This document shows, in pieces, positions 7,732-16,319 of a stretch of 33,853 nt of DNA. Both the position numbers and the translations under genes were made by a program. Position 1 is the first letter of the stretch. Each line of letters begins with the position of its first letter. This stretch comes from an uncultured Flavihumibacter sp. (GTDB lineage: Bacteria; Bacteroidota; Bacteroidia; Chitinophagales; Chitinophagaceae): assembly GCA_902168225.1 (NCBI GenBank), contig CABHOW010000094.1:1-33853 (forward strand), in the 5' to 3' direction. The notes beneath the pieces were generated by a model, which was given only the letters and a program-made list of their open reading frames with translations, was not told the origin of the DNA and did no database searches.

Positions 7732-7733
7732 TA

Positions 7734-7988
7734 ATGGCAAAAAATACGTCTATTCTTTTAGGTGATTATTTCGAAGCTTTTATTAACCGCCAAGTACAAT
7801 CAGGCCGTTATAGTTCTGCCAGTGAAGTAGTGAGAGCTGCACTTAGAAATTTTGAAGAGATGGAGAAACAAAAAGAAGACTTGATAAAAGCACTAAAGAA
7901 AGGTGAGAAATCAGGTTTTGTTACAAATTTCTCAAAAGAAAGCTTTTTAAAGAAAGTGCATGCCAAATACGTAAAAAATGAAGTATAG
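7734..7988 (+). CDS. parD: ParD-family antitoxin (type II)
   Basis: An 84-residue ribbon-helix-helix antitoxin. MAKNTSILLGDYFEAFINRQVQSGRY is the DNA-binding part, followed by SSASEVVRAALRNFEE, the SxSEVVRxALR signature of the CC2985/ParD family. The charged C-terminal part (KALKKGEKSGFVTNFSKESF) is the toxin-wrapping tail. I chose ATG 7734; a TTG at 7704 would place the operator palindrome inside the gene. It overlaps parE by 11 bases, the usual antitoxin-first order, and probably represses its own promoter together with the toxin. Confidence 0.92.
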   Translation: MAKNTSILLGDYFEAFINRQVQSGRYSSASEVVRAALRNFEEMEKQKEDLIKALKKGEKSGFVTNFSKESFLKKVHAKYVKNEV

Positions 7989-8277
7989 GCTAAGTATCAA
8001 GGCAGAAGAGGATATTGAGTTAATTTGGTTGTATACTTTCCAAAATTGGTCGAAAGAGCAAGCAGATAGGTATGTTTCCCAAATTATAGATGAAATTGAG
8101 TACCTAAGCAATTACCCGAATTCGGGTAAAGATTATAGTCATGTTAGAGAGGGTTATTTACGATCAAAAATAAAATCACATATCATATTTTATAAAGTCA
8201 ATCATGATCAATCATTCATTGAAATCATAAGAATACTGCATGAAAGAATGGATATTGAAGAAAGATTAAATGAATAG
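7978..8277 (+). CDS. parE: ParE/RelE-superfamily toxin
   Basis: A 99-residue toxin of the ParE type: MKYRLSIKAEEDIELIWLYT at the start, a central WSKEQADRYVSQIIDEIEYLSNYPNSGKD helical hairpin, and a C-terminal strand pattern HIIFYKVNHDQSFIEIIRILHERMD, with the conserved RILHxxMD ending. ParE toxins poison DNA gyrase, whereas RelE relatives cut mRNA; the YPNSGK and RILHERMD features favour ParE. Overlap with parD implies coupled translation. The gene appears intact. The pair sits between convergent blocks and could be recently acquired, though base composition is not obviously different. Confidence 0.9.
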   Translation: MKYRLSIKAEEDIELIWLYTFQNWSKEQADRYVSQIIDEIEYLSNYPNSGKDYSHVREGYLRSKIKSHIIFYKVNHDQSFIEIIRILHERMDIEERLNE

Positions 8278-8289
8278 ATTATTAATTTA

Positions 8290-9690
8290 TTATAAAGCAA
8301 ACTCTTCGTGCATCGCCGGAACCACCACATCTTTAAACCCTTTTCTTCTCAATCTGGCTGCAAAATCAATTTGTACTTCATGCTCTCCATGCACTAAAAA
8401 AAGTGTTCTTACAGCTTGTGTATCCTGACAAGCCAAAAACTGGCATAGATCATCATAATCACCATGGGCACTCATACCGCGCATTTGTCCCACTTCTGCC
8501 ACCACTTTATAAAACTCCCCGAATATTTTCACTTCTTTCGCACCGCTCATTAATCTTCCGCCCAATGAATGTGGTTCGCAATAACCTACCAACAGTATCG
8601 TATTTTTAGCATCATGAATATTGTTCATGATATGGTGCTTGATCCTACCGGCATCAGCCATACCACTTGCAGAAATGATTACACAAGGCTGAGTTAATTC
8701 ATTCAAGTATTTACTTTCATCAACCGTTTTTATAAATTTCAATCCTTTAAAATCAAATGGATCACTATCGGTTTCCATAACTTTTCTGATCTGCTTATTA
8801 AAATATTGCGGAAACTTCTTTAATAATTCGGTAGCTTCCCTACTTAAGGGACTATCAACGTAAAAAGGAACAGCTGGCAATCGATTTTCTAATTCCAATT
8901 GATTTAAAGCATATAATAACTCCTGCGTTCTACCAACACTAAAAGCAGGAATAATCAATTTTCCTTTTTTTTCAATACATGTGTGTTGAATCCATTTTTC
9001 CATAGTATCCACAATACTATTCACTTCATCATGGAGTTTATTCCCATAAGTGCTTTCTAGAATAATATAATCGGCCTGATCGAAAACAGCCGGAGATCTC
9101 AGTATAGCATCATTATATCTTCCCACATCGCCACTAAATGTTAACCTGGTTTCTTTGCCTTCCTCTTTAATCCGAAGATGAACGGCGGCACTGCCAATAA
9201 TATGTCCGGCATCAGTAAACAATAATTCAACATCCGGATATATGTTCGTCCATGTATCATAGTTCACTGCTTTCGCTAAAGTTATAGCGAGGGCTGCATC
9301 TTCCAAATCATATAAGGGCTCATAAGGAGGCAGTCCTTGTTTGGCTCTTCGCTTATTGATAAATCTGGTATCGTCTCGCTGAATAGTTGCAGAATCTTCC
9401 AATAAAATAGCTGATAATTCTTTTGTAGCCGGTGTACAATAAATAGATCCTCTAAATCCTTCTTTTACCAGTTTGGGAATGAGTCCGGAATGATCTATAT
9501 GCGCATGAGAAAGTACCAGACAATCTATAGTAGCGGCATCAAAACCTAGATGTTCATTAAGGCTTTGGGTATCCTTACCCATACCTTGAAACATCCCACA
9601 GTCGAGTAATATTTTTTTTCCGTTTTTTAACTGCAACAAGTGCTTAGATCCGGTAACAGTTTGTGCTGCTCCGTGGAAACTGATATGCAT
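8290..9690 (-). CDS. MBL-fold RNase with beta-CASP and RMMBL domains
   Basis: A 466-residue metallo-beta-lactamase/beta-CASP nuclease resembling YSH1/CPSF73-type exoribonucleases. The zinc motif HAHIDH is at 62-67 (LVLSHAHIDHSGL). DCGMFQG at 30-36, TFSGDVGR in the second zinc site, ESTYGN, and the beta-CASP motif SASGMADAGRIKHH are all visible. The C-terminal VHGE (FLVHGEHEVQ) belongs to the RMMBL segment. It probably takes part in RNA processing or decay in the cytoplasm. The frame extends upstream to 9756, but those 22 codons overlap the DUF4442 gene and lack homology-like features; ATG 9690, eight bases after that stop, gives the normal N-terminus MHISFHGAAQTVTGS. Confidence 0.92.
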   Translation of the reverse strand: MHISFHGAAQTVTGSKHLLQLKNGKKILLDCGMFQGMGKDTQSLNEHLGFDAATIDCLVLSHAHIDHSGLIPKLVKEGFRGSIYCTPATKELSAILLEDSATIQRDDTRFINKRRAKQGLPPYEPLYDLEDAALAITLAKAVNYDTWTNIYPDVELLFTDAGHIIGSAAVHLRIKEEGKETRLTFSGDVGRYNDAILRSPAVFDQADYIILESTYGNKLHDEVNSIVDTMEKWIQHTCIEKKGKLIIPAFSVGRTQELLYALNQLELENRLPAVPFYVDSPLSREATELLKKFPQYFNKQIRKVMETDSDPFDFKGLKFIKTVDESKYLNELTQPCVIISASGMADAGRIKHHIMNNIHDAKNTILLVGYCEPHSLGGRLMSGAKEVKIFGEFYKVVAEVGQMRGMSAHGDYDDLCQFLACQDTQAVRTLFLVHGEHEVQIDFAARLRRKGFKDVVVPAMHEEFAL

Positions 9691-9697
9691 ACTATTT

Positions 9698-10180
9698 TTA
9701 TTTCGCTTTAAAACTCCAGGTAAGCGTAAACTCCGAAACACGCTCACCGTTTTCATTGGTACCCACAGAAGTGCACACTACTGTTTGACCCTCTTTTGTT
9801 GCTATTGTTTTTTCGATAGCATCTTCTACCGCTTTCCCATCATTACAGGTAAATGAAATCAATCCGGTTGCTTTTTTGTAAAATTTTCCTTCAATACCCA
9901 CTATCAACATACTTACAGCAGGTGTTCGCTTATAGGTTTGTCCAACCGCAAATAAACCCGTACTCATTTCAGCAGCCATAGATTGTACGGCAAAATACAT
10001 CGATTTAAAGGGGTTCTGATTGATCCATCCATGCTTCACTGTAATGACAGCAGTTTGGGCATCTATCTTTTTTACTCGCAAACCGGCAACCCAGGAAGCA
10101 GGTAGTTTTACCAGTTTAAAAAAAGCAAATTGAATAGGGTTCGTTATTGTTTTTTGAAAACTAGTAAAATGAGGATTCAT
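9698..10180 (-). CDS. DUF4442 hotdog-fold protein
   Basis: A 160-residue protein with the pattern of the DUF4442 hotdog (thioesterase-like) family: VKHGWINQNPFKSMYFAVQS, then MAAEMSTGLFAVGQ, corresponding to the strand and central helix of the fold. The second half is strand-rich (LIVGIEGKFYKKATGLISFT). Such proteins are thought to act on acyl-CoA or acyl-carrier substrates, but no reaction is established for this family. It lies 9 bases after the MlaE permease and 7 bases before the MBL nuclease, so it is probably part of the same transcript. Possible links with membrane-lipid upkeep are inference from the neighbour only. Confidence 0.8.
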   Translation of the reverse strand: MNPHFTSFQKTITNPIQFAFFKLVKLPASWVAGLRVKKIDAQTAVITVKHGWINQNPFKSMYFAVQSMAAEMSTGLFAVGQTYKRTPAVSMLIVGIEGKFYKKATGLISFTCNDGKAVEDAIEKTIATKEGQTVVCTSVGTNENGERVSEFTLTWSFKAK

Positions 10181-10189
10181 AAAATGATT

Positions 10190-10927
10190 TTAGAGTAATA
10201 GCGCTGCTAATAAATAATCAGCAAACAAAATCAAGATACAACTTAATACCACCGCACTGGTACTCGCTCTTCCGATTTCCAGGGCACCGCCTTTTACATG
10301 ATAGCCATAATAGGCAGGCACACTGCTTACAATAAACGCGAATGTATATGCTTTGTAGAGTGCAAAATTTATATTGTACATATTCAGGTTCTGCCGCAAG
10401 CCTACATCATAAATATCTGTTGGTAAGATTCCTGCAAGATCACCTGCTGTTCTTCCACCCCAAATTCCTAAAACGGCAGAAATTACAATTAAGCAAGGGA
10501 TAACAACCAAGGCACCTAATATTTTAGGAAGTAATAAATAACTCTTAGTATTAATACCCATGATCTCCAACGCATCAATTTGTTCACTAATACGCATATT
10601 ACCCAATTCACTGGCAATTTTACTCCCCACAACACCTGCCAGTACAATACTTACTACTGTGGGAGATAATTCTAAGATCATGCTATCGCGAACGATTTGC
10701 GCGATAGTAGACATAGGCACCAGCGGGCTCACTAATTGATAGGCCGTTTGAACAGTAGTTACTGCTCCAAGAAATAAAGAAATAATGACTACAATGGGTA
10801 GAGCGCCTATTCCTATTTCAACACATTGATGCATGAATTCTTTCCAATACATGCGCCAGTTCTCAGGCTTGGTAAACATGCCTTTAAGCATCAATAAATA
10901 AGCTCCAAAATGCGTAAAAAAATTCAT
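10190..10927 (-). CDS. mlaE: MlaE-family ABC transporter permease (lipid transport)
   Basis: A 245-residue inner-membrane permease with about five or six hydrophobic segments. The family signature is clear: VAGVVGSKIASELGNMRISEQIDALEIMG, split here as GSKIASELGNM and SEQIDALEIMG (about 120-144), followed by the LLLPKILGALVVIPCL helix. MlaE works with an MlaF ATPase and an MCE protein to move phospholipids between inner and outer membranes. A matching ATPase (23338-24132) is in this window but about 12 kb away and on the other strand, so the complex is split over two loci. An MCE partner was not seen here. A hairpin repeat separates it from maeB. Confidence 0.9.
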   Translation of the reverse strand: MNFFTHFGAYLLMLKGMFTKPENWRMYWKEFMHQCVEIGIGALPIVVIISLFLGAVTTVQTAYQLVSPLVPMSTIAQIVRDSMILELSPTVVSIVLAGVVGSKIASELGNMRISEQIDALEIMGINTKSYLLLPKILGALVVIPCLIVISAVLGIWGGRTAGDLAGILPTDIYDVGLRQNLNMYNINFALYKAYTFAFIVSSVPAYYGYHVKGGALEIGRASTSAVVLSCILILFADYLLAALLL

Positions 10928-10932
10928 AGTTA

Positions 10933-10964
10933 GTTATTCTACACGCTTCGACAAGCTCAGCGTG
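10933..10964. repeat. Hairpin microrepeat (GCTTCGACAAGCTCAGCG type)
   Basis: CACGCT and AGCGTG form a stem around TCGACAAGCTC in the 45-base gap between the maeB stop and the mlaE start. This unit is a familiar dispersed intergenic repeat in Bacteroidetes genomes (general knowledge). It may attenuate transcription between the two genes. Confidence 0.7.
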
Positions 10965-10972
10965 ACATTATG

Positions 10973-13312
10973 CTACTTACCCCCCTTTCTCCTTTTCCAC
11001 CAAGCACTTCGTTTCACCACCTCTGCAGTATCTACTTTAGATTTCAACTGCGCATCTAGCACAGCTACTAATGCCATATTGATAATACTTCTTACCGTAC
11101 TTCCTAATTGTAATACGTGAACCGGTTTTTTCAGTCCCAATAAAATAGGGCCAATAGCATCGGCACCACCTACTTCTTTTAATAGATTGTAAGTTACATT
11201 ACCGGAAGTTAAGTTAGGAAACATCAAAACATTAACATCTTCATTAACCAATTCACTGAAAGGATAATTATCTCTTAATATTTCTTTGTTAAAAGCCAAC
11301 ATGCCCTGCATTTCACCATCCACAATTAAAGAAGGATTTCTTTGCTTTAAAATTCGCGTTGCCTCAGCTACTAATCGCGCTTCGGGTGAATCGCTACTTC
11401 CAAAGTTACTATAACTCAACATGGCTATACGAGGGGTTAGGTTGAAGTTACGGACCTCTTTAGCAACCATCATCGTAATATCAGCCAGTTCCTCAGCAGT
11501 CGGGTTGAAATTAACGGTGGTATCTGCTAAGAATAGAGGTCCTTTCTTGGTAAGCAATAAATACATACCCGCAATTTTTTTCACACCCTCTTCTGTTCCA
11601 ATTATCTGTAAAGCCGGACGAATGGCTTCAGCATAATTTTTTGTGAGCCCGGATAACATAGCATCTGCATCTCCTGTTTCAACCATCATACAACCAAAAT
11701 GATTACGATCTTTCATGATCTTAATACTCTCATAATGGTTAGAACCTTTACGCTGTCGCTTTTTAAAGAAAAGTTCACCATAAAATTCTCGGCGTTCTTC
11801 CATTTCATCACTGCGGGGATCAATAATTGGAATATCAGTAAGATCAATATTATTCTTCTCGGCTATGCGATTAATTTTATCTGGTTCGCCTAACAGAATA
11901 GGATAAGCAATACCATCATCATAGATAATGCTGGCAGCTTTCAATATTTTTTGATTATCGGCTTCTGCGAATACAAGGCGTTTAGGATCTCTACGTGCTT
12001 TATTACCAATAACACGTATCAGTTGATTATCTAACCCTAATCTTTTATTCAGTTCCACAACATAAGTATCCCAATTCGTAATTTGTTTTTGTGCCACACC
12101 ACTTTCCATAGCTGCTTTTGCTACAGCCGGCGCCAATGTTGACAACAAACGTGGATCAACGGGTTTTGGAATAATATATTCCGGACCGAAACTCATGTTG
12201 TTTTGGTTATACGCCATATTCACAATATCCGGTACCGGTGTTTTAGCTAACTCTGCCAAAGCCCTTACAGCAGCCAGTTTCATGGCTTCATTAATTTGTT
12301 TGGCCCGCACATCTAATGCGCCTCTAAATATATAGGGAAAGCCTAATACATTATTTACCTGATTCGGATAATCAGTACGTCCCGTTGCCATAATAATATC
12401 TTTGCGAACCGCAATAGCATCTTCATAAGTGATTTCCGGATCGGGATTAGCCATGGCAAAAACAACAGGGTTTTTTGCCATAGATTTTATCATCTCCTTG
12501 GTAACTACATTTCCAACACTCAATCCTAAAAAAACATCAGCATCTTTCATCGCCTGAGCTAATGTCCAATCATTTTTCTTTACAGCAAACTTGGAACGAA
12601 TAGGACCCAAATCAGTACGCCCTTCATGTAGCACACCATCTTTATCAAACAAAATAAAGTTTTCGTATTTCGCACCAAGGGCAACATATAATTGGATACA
12701 AGCCATGGCTGCGGCGCCTGCGCCGTTCACTACAAAACGAACGCGTTCAATCTTTTTCTTTTGTAATTCCAATGCATTGAGTAAAGCTGCACTGCTGATG
12801 ATAGCAGTACCATGCTGATCATCGTGCATCACCGGAATATTCATTTTCGCTTTAAGCTCTTGTTCAATGTAAAAACATTCAGGGGCTTTGATATCTTCTA
12901 AATTGATGCCACCAAAAGTGGGCTCCAATGCTTTTACGATTTGAACAAATTTCTCCGGATCTTTTTCGTTGATCTCAATATCAAATACATCAATATCTGC
13001 AAAAATTTTGAAAAGCACCCCCTTACCTTCCATAACAGGCTTACTGGCTTCCGGACCAATATCACCCAAACCTAAAACAGCGGTACCATTACTAATTACA
13101 GCTACTAAATTACCTTTAGCCGTATATTTATAAACATCTTCTATATTATTGTGAATCTCTTTGCAAGGCTCAGCAACACCCGGACTATAAGCCAACGATA
13201 AATCGCGCTGTGTTTTTGCTTCTTTAGTTGGAACTACTTCTATTTTTCCGGGCCGACCATTAGCATGATATTCCAATGCCTGCTCTCGCCTTAGGTTTTT
13301 TTGCTTCGACAT
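10973..13312 (-). CDS. maeB: NADP-dependent malic enzyme fused to a phosphotransacetylase-like domain (MaeB)
   Basis: Converts malate to pyruvate and CO2, producing NADPH. The 779-residue length is that of the MaeB two-domain type. Malic enzyme residues are visible: Tyr42 in [12 protein letters not shown], the metal-binding [11 protein letters not shown] (137-147), DDQHGTA (164-170), and the NADP loop VNGAGAAA (195-202). From about residue 430 ([20 protein letters not shown]) to the end is the phosphate acetyl/butyryltransferase-like domain, which in E. coli MaeB mediates control by acetyl-CoA rather than catalysis. Followed downstream by mlaE with a hairpin repeat between. It is preceded by the M20 amidohydrolase on the same strand after 22 bases. 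Confidence 0.96.
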   Translation of the reverse strand: MSKQKNLRREQALEYHANGRPGKIEVVPTKEAKTQRDLSLAYSPGVAEPCKEIHNNIEDVYKYTAKGNLVAVISNGTAVLGLGDIGPEASKPVMEGKGVLFKIFADIDVFDIEINEKDPEKFVQIVKALEPTFGGINLEDIKAPECFYIEQELKAKMNIPVMHDDQHGTAIISSAALLNALELQKKKIERVRFVVNGAGAAAMACIQLYVALGAKYENFILFDKDGVLHEGRTDLGPIRSKFAVKKNDWTLAQAMKDADVFLGLSVGNVVTKEMIKSMAKNPVVFAMANPDPEITYEDAIAVRKDIIMATGRTDYPNQVNNVLGFPYIFRGALDVRAKQINEAMKLAAVRALAELAKTPVPDIVNMAYNQNNMSFGPEYIIPKPVDPRLLSTLAPAVAKAAMESGVAQKQITNWDTYVVELNKRLGLDNQLIRVIGNKARRDPKRLVFAEADNQKILKAASIIYDDGIAYPILLGEPDKINRIAEKNNIDLTDIPIIDPRSDEMEERREFYGELFFKKRQRKGSNHYESIKIMKDRNHFGCMMVETGDADAMLSGLTKNYAEAIRPALQIIGTEEGVKKIAGMYLLLTKKGPLFLADTTVNFNPTAEELADITMMVAKEVRNFNLTPRIAMLSYSNFGSSDSPEARLVAEATRILKQRNPSLIVDGEMQGMLAFNKEILRDNYPFSELVNEDVNVLMFPNLTSGNVTYNLLKEVGGADAIGPILLGLKKPVHVLQLGSTVRSIINMALVAVLDAQLKSKVDTAEVVKRSAWWKRRKGGK

Positions 13313-13334
13313 AGGTGTGCAAAATACAAAACAA

Positions 13335-14510
13335 TTATAACTTCGCCCCTAACCATGCCATCATTCCGGCGCCTATTTCGATGGCGTTTTCATCAATATC
13401 GAACTTTGGGGTATGTACTTGGTGAATTATGCCTTCGGCTTCATTACGAACACCTAATCGAAAAAAGCAACCGGGTACTATTTGGGTATAATACCCAAAA
13501 TCTTCTGCGCCCATACGCAATTCTGTTTCCGATACATTTTCTTTTCCCATATAATCATCTGCTAACTTCCAGGCTGCATCGGTTAAAATAGGGTCATTAT
13601 CAACTGTTGGGTAACCAATATCAATATGTATATCTATTTCCGCACCCATACTTTCTACAAGTCCTATTGCTTGCTTACGAATAAGTTCATGCGCTTTAAA
13701 ACGCCAGGCTTCATCCATAGCCCTAAAGGTGCCCATCAATTTCACTTCACTCGGAATTACATTGGTAGTATTACCGCCTTGAAAAGAACAGATAGACAAT
13801 ACAGAGGGAGATGTGGGGGTATTATTTCGAGAAATAATTTGTTGCAAACTCACAATTAATGTAGAAGCGATCAAAATAGTATCAGCTGTAAGTTGCGGTG
13901 CAGCTGCGTGCCCGCCTTTACTGCGAATCGTAATATATATTTCATCGGCACTAGCCATCACCCTTCCTTTTCTAAAACTAAGTTTTCCGATATCTAATCC
14001 GGGATGTACATGCAAACCAACGATACCGGTAGGCCGTGGATTATCGAGCACCCCATCTCTGATCATATAACTGGCACCGCCGGGGTTTCTTTCTTCACCG
14101 GGTTGAAATAATAATTTGATGGTGCCCTCCCATTCATCTTTGGTTTCATTTAATATTCGTGCAGCTCCTAGTAAAATAGTAGTATGTACATCATGGCCGC
14201 AAGCATGCATTACCCCTGCATTCACAGATTTATAAGGCACATTATTCTCTTCCTGAATGGGTAATGCATCCATATCTGCACGAAGTGCTATTACCCTGCT
14301 TTCCGGATTCTTACCTTTTAAAACTGCTAACATACCCGTATTAGCTTTCTCTTCAAAAGCTATCCCTATTTCCGTAAGTTTCGATTGAACATATTTAGCC
14401 GTTTCATATTCCTGATAACTCAATTCAGGATGTGTATGTAAATATCTCCTCACTTGAATAAGTTCGGGTGCGTATTGTTTGGCTAATGATTTTATTTTTT
14501 GATCTAACAT
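13335..14510 (-). CDS. M20-family amidohydrolase (hippurate hydrolase / N-acyl amino acid amidohydrolase-like)
   Basis: A 391-residue M20D-type metal-dependent hydrolase that removes acyl groups from N-acyl amino acids or related amides. Metal-site motifs are in place: [18 protein letters not shown] (101-118; Cys104, His106), [14 protein letters not shown] (133-146; catalytic and metal Glu at 139-140), GLHVHP (165-170), and a C-terminal [16 protein letters not shown] pair. There is no signal peptide, so it is cytoplasmic. It is probably co-transcribed with maeB, which starts 22 bases later. The physiological substrate cannot be assigned from sequence; IAA-amino acid or aminobenzoyl-glutamate hydrolases are related alternatives. 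Confidence 0.9.
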   Translation of the reverse strand: MLDQKIKSLAKQYAPELIQVRRYLHTHPELSYQEYETAKYVQSKLTEIGIAFEEKANTGMLAVLKGKNPESRVIALRADMDALPIQEENNVPYKSVNAGVMHACGHDVHTTILLGAARILNETKDEWEGTIKLLFQPGEERNPGGASYMIRDGVLDNPRPTGIVGLHVHPGLDIGKLSFRKGRVMASADEIYITIRSKGGHAAAPQLTADTILIASTLIVSLQQIISRNNTPTSPSVLSICSFQGGNTTNVIPSEVKLMGTFRAMDEAWRFKAHELIRKQAIGLVESMGAEIDIHIDIGYPTVDNDPILTDAAWKLADDYMGKENVSETELRMGAEDFGYYTQIVPGCFFRLGVRNEAEGIIHQVHTPKFDIDENAIEIGAGMMAWLGAKL

Positions 14511-14543
14511 AAATTGATTTAGGTAACTAGTTATTGAAGCGAT

Positions 14544-14639
14544 GTGAGTGTATAGTGCATAGTGGTTAGTGGATAGTGGGTAGTAAAGAAGAAACTATAC
14601 ACTAACCACTACACACTACTCACTGTACACTACTCACTT
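14544..14639. repeat. Long hairpin built of TAGTGAGTAG-type microrepeats
   Basis: The left arm (14544-14584) consists of units of about eight bases such as TAGTGCA, TAGTGGT and TAGTGGA. The right arm (14595-14639) carries their complements (ACTAACCACT, ACACACTACTC). A purine-rich loop separates them. The arms can pair imperfectly over about 40 bases, and the right arm supplies part of the SPOR gene's TGA stop codon. Related copies are at 24131-24165 and 30031-30058. Confidence 0.8.
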
Positions 14640-15055
14640 CAAAGCTCCTCCTCCTTCGGCGTATACTCTATCGCATCTTCAACAATATATAAGCCTTGTG
14701 GAAAATAGCGATTCAACTTTTTTCTATATGCATCCGCATCTTCTTTTTTTAAGAAATTACCAATACGTACTTTAAAATTAGGCGCCTGAAACAGCAAATA
14801 GGTTTTTTGATCGGGGAAACGATTCAATAAATCTGTTTTGATGGCATTGGCATTATCCCGGCTCGTAGTACTTACTACTTGAATGCGGAAGCCCTTGTAC
14901 TGTCCACCACTTGTCATCATGGCAGTACGCTTATTGATCTGCGCCTGCTTAGCAGTAAGCACATCTAATCGAGGGTCTTTTTTAACAATGATAGAATCAT
15001 TAGAAAAAACAGATTGGCTAAGAAAAACAAAGATTATGTAAAGCAAAAATTTCAT
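14639..15055 (-). CDS. Exported SPOR-domain protein
   Basis: A 138-residue protein with a signal peptide (MKFLLYIIFVFLSQSVFS) and a SPOR domain at about 54-127: KGFRIQVVSTTSRDNANAIK, then FQAPNFKVRIGNFLKKEDADAY and GLYIVEDAIEY. SPOR domains bind peptidoglycan stripped of stem peptides and often mark division or cell-wall proteins. It lacks any other domain, so a structural or periplasmic accessory role is likely. Its stop codon lies within the right arm of the TAGTGAGTAG hairpin. A run of CGGACT units separates it from deoC upstream. Confidence 0.88.
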   Translation of the reverse strand: MKFLLYIIFVFLSQSVFSNDSIIVKKDPRLDVLTAKQAQINKRTAMMTSGGQYKGFRIQVVSTTSRDNANAIKTDLLNRFPDQKTYLLFQAPNFKVRIGNFLKKEDADAYRKKLNRYFPQGLYIVEDAIEYTPKEEEL

Positions 15056-15119
15056 AATTATAAAGTTACATATTTCAACACTAAGTAACCAATCTGTAGT
15101 CCGAAAGCAAGTCCGCTAC

Positions 15120-15173
15120 TTCGTTTTCAGTCTGGCTCACGGACTCCCGGACTTCCGGACTCTCCGACTAACT
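15120..15173. repeat. CGGACT microrepeat cluster
   Basis: Near-tandem units CGGACTCC, CGGACTTC, CGGACTCT and CCGACT occupy the gap between deoC and the SPOR gene and run up to the deoC stop. The same family, in inverted arrangement, is at 27483-27557. Confidence 0.75.
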
Positions 15174-15812
15174 TACAATAGTCACACTGGCACTGCATCC
15201 CAATCTTGTAGCACCGGCATCTACCAAAGCTTTTGCAAAAGCATAGTCCCGAATACCACCCGAAGCTTTAATTTGAACTGCTTCAGGTAAATGCAAACGA
15301 AATAATTTTACGGCTTCAATAGAAGCTCCCTTTTCAGCATATCCTGTAGAGGTTTTGAGATAATCTATTCCTGCCACTCCGTATAATTCACAACATTTAA
15401 TGATCTCATCATCTGTTAATACGCCACTCTCAATAATTACTTTAATGATTTTGTTTTTTGATTTTATTACCGGCATGATATGATTCAATTCATTCGCCAG
15501 ATATACCCAATCTCCATTTTTGATAGCACTAATATTAGCTACCACATCAAGCTCATCTACCCCATCTACCATCGCCAAAACAATCTCCGCCAATTTCGCT
15601 TCCACAGCATTGTACCCAAAAGGAAAGCCTATAACGGTAGCTACTTTCACCTCCGACCCGGCAGTAAATTCTTTCGCCTTCTTTACAAAATTTGGCGGTA
15701 CACAAACAGAATAGAAACCATACTCGATAGCTTCTTGAGAAAGTTTTTCTACTTCCTTTAGTAGGAGTGTTTGCTTGAGAAGTGTGTGATCTATGAGGTT
15801 ATTTAATTTCAA
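15168..15812 (-). CDS. deoC: Deoxyribose-phosphate aldolase
   Basis: Splits 2-deoxyribose 5-phosphate into glyceraldehyde 3-phosphate and acetaldehyde in deoxynucleoside breakdown. A class I aldolase of 214 residues. The Schiff-base lysine is Lys153 in DYLKTSTGYAEKGAS, the second lysine Lys182 in QIKASGGIRD, and the acidic partner Asp89 in DELDVV. IDHTLLK begins the barrel. The start is TTG at 15812, since no in-frame ATG gives the normal N-terminus; an AT-rich microrepeat abuts it directly upstream. The gene ends SASVTIVS. The C-terminal Tyr of E. coli DeoC, on a longer tail, is not present, as in many short bacterial members. Confidence 0.95.
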   Translation of the reverse strand: MKLNNLIDHTLLKQTLLLKEVEKLSQEAIEYGFYSVCVPPNFVKKAKEFTAGSEVKVATVIGFPFGYNAVEAKLAEIVLAMVDGVDELDVVANISAIKNGDWVYLANELNHIMPVIKSKNKIIKVIIESGVLTDDEIIKCCELYGVAGIDYLKTSTGYAEKGASIEAVKLFRLHLPEAVQIKASGGIRDYAFAKALVDAGATRLGCSASVTIVS

Positions 15813-15813
15813 C

Positions 15814-15858
15814 GGAATGTAGAATTAGGAATTATAAATTAAAAATTATGAATTATTT
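15814..15858. repeat. AT-rich microrepeat, left flank of the four-helix-bundle gene
   Basis: Units of the type GGAATTATAAATT / AAATTATGAATTATT. The arm runs into the last codons of the four-helix-bundle gene (Asn-Asn-Ser-stop) and up to the deoC start. It resembles the reverse complement of 16280-16316. Confidence 0.7.
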
Positions 15859-16208
15859 TGTTTTATAGTTAAAAGAATTGAGGAGAGAATTTTCTTTACC
15901 TCAAGTGCGATATCCATTAATACATCTAAGTTATCATCTTTCTCTAAAGTAGTTCCTTTGATTAACTTAATCCAATATATAGTTTCTCTAATTTCCTTAA
16001 AAGAAATAGATAATTTCGAACTAAATTCTTTCCTACTGTAAGCTCCAGTCGCCTCCTCAATATTAGCTCCAACAGAAGTCCCTGATTGAAGTAATTGCCT
16101 ACTTATATCGTATAATAATGGGTGCTTTTTACTAAATGAAACATGAAATAAAATTACCGACTTAGCTAACAAAAAAGATTTATCTAGAATAATATTTTCT
16201 TTACTCAT
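15846..16208 (-). CDS. Four-helix-bundle protein (S23 / rRNA intervening-sequence protein family)
   Basis: A 120-residue all-helical protein. The diagnostic stretch is LLQSGTSVGANIEEATGAYSRKEF (split: LLQSGTSVGANIEEA, then TGAYSRKEF), with SISFKEIRETIYWIKLI after it, the pattern of the family first seen in 23S rRNA intervening sequences. Molecular function is not established; members are scattered singly through many bacterial genomes. This copy is set between deoC and secA and is bounded by two inverted AT-rich repeats, suggesting a repeat-bounded insertion (inference). Its C-terminal codons lie within the left repeat. Intact by length and start (ATG 16208). Confidence 0.9.
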   Translation of the reverse strand: MSKENIILDKSFLLAKSVILFHVSFSKKHPLLYDISRQLLQSGTSVGANIEEATGAYSRKEFSSKLSISFKEIRETIYWIKLIKGTTLEKDDNLDVLMDIALEVKKILSSILLTIKQNNS

Positions 16209-16279
16209 TGCGTAAAGATCATTTTTTGAACTGAATAAGAACGAGTATAAATACCTAATATAAAGAAATACTTAACGGT

Positions 16280-16316
16280 ATTAATTAATAATTCATAACT
16301 CTTAATTCACAATTCC
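16280..16316. repeat. AT-rich microrepeat, right flank of the four-helix-bundle gene
   Basis: Units TTAATAATTCATAACT and CTTAATTCACAATTCC lie between the four-helix-bundle gene and the secA stop. The reverse complement (GGAATTGTGAATTAAGAG...) parallels the left flank (GGAATGTAGAATTAGGAA...). Confidence 0.7.
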
Positions 16317-16319
16317 AAA

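Noticed and set aside
7704..7733. TTG start for ParD with ten extra residues
   Set aside because: It would include the operator palindrome in the coding region; ATG 7734 gives the standard antitoxin start.
9691..9756. N-terminal extension of the MBL nuclease
   Set aside because: It overlaps the DUF4442 gene and adds sequence unlike the family; ATG 9690 gives the conserved start.
14544..14639. CRISPR array
   Set aside because: Units are 7-8 bases, degenerate and arranged as a hairpin; there are no uniform repeats with spacers and no cas genes.
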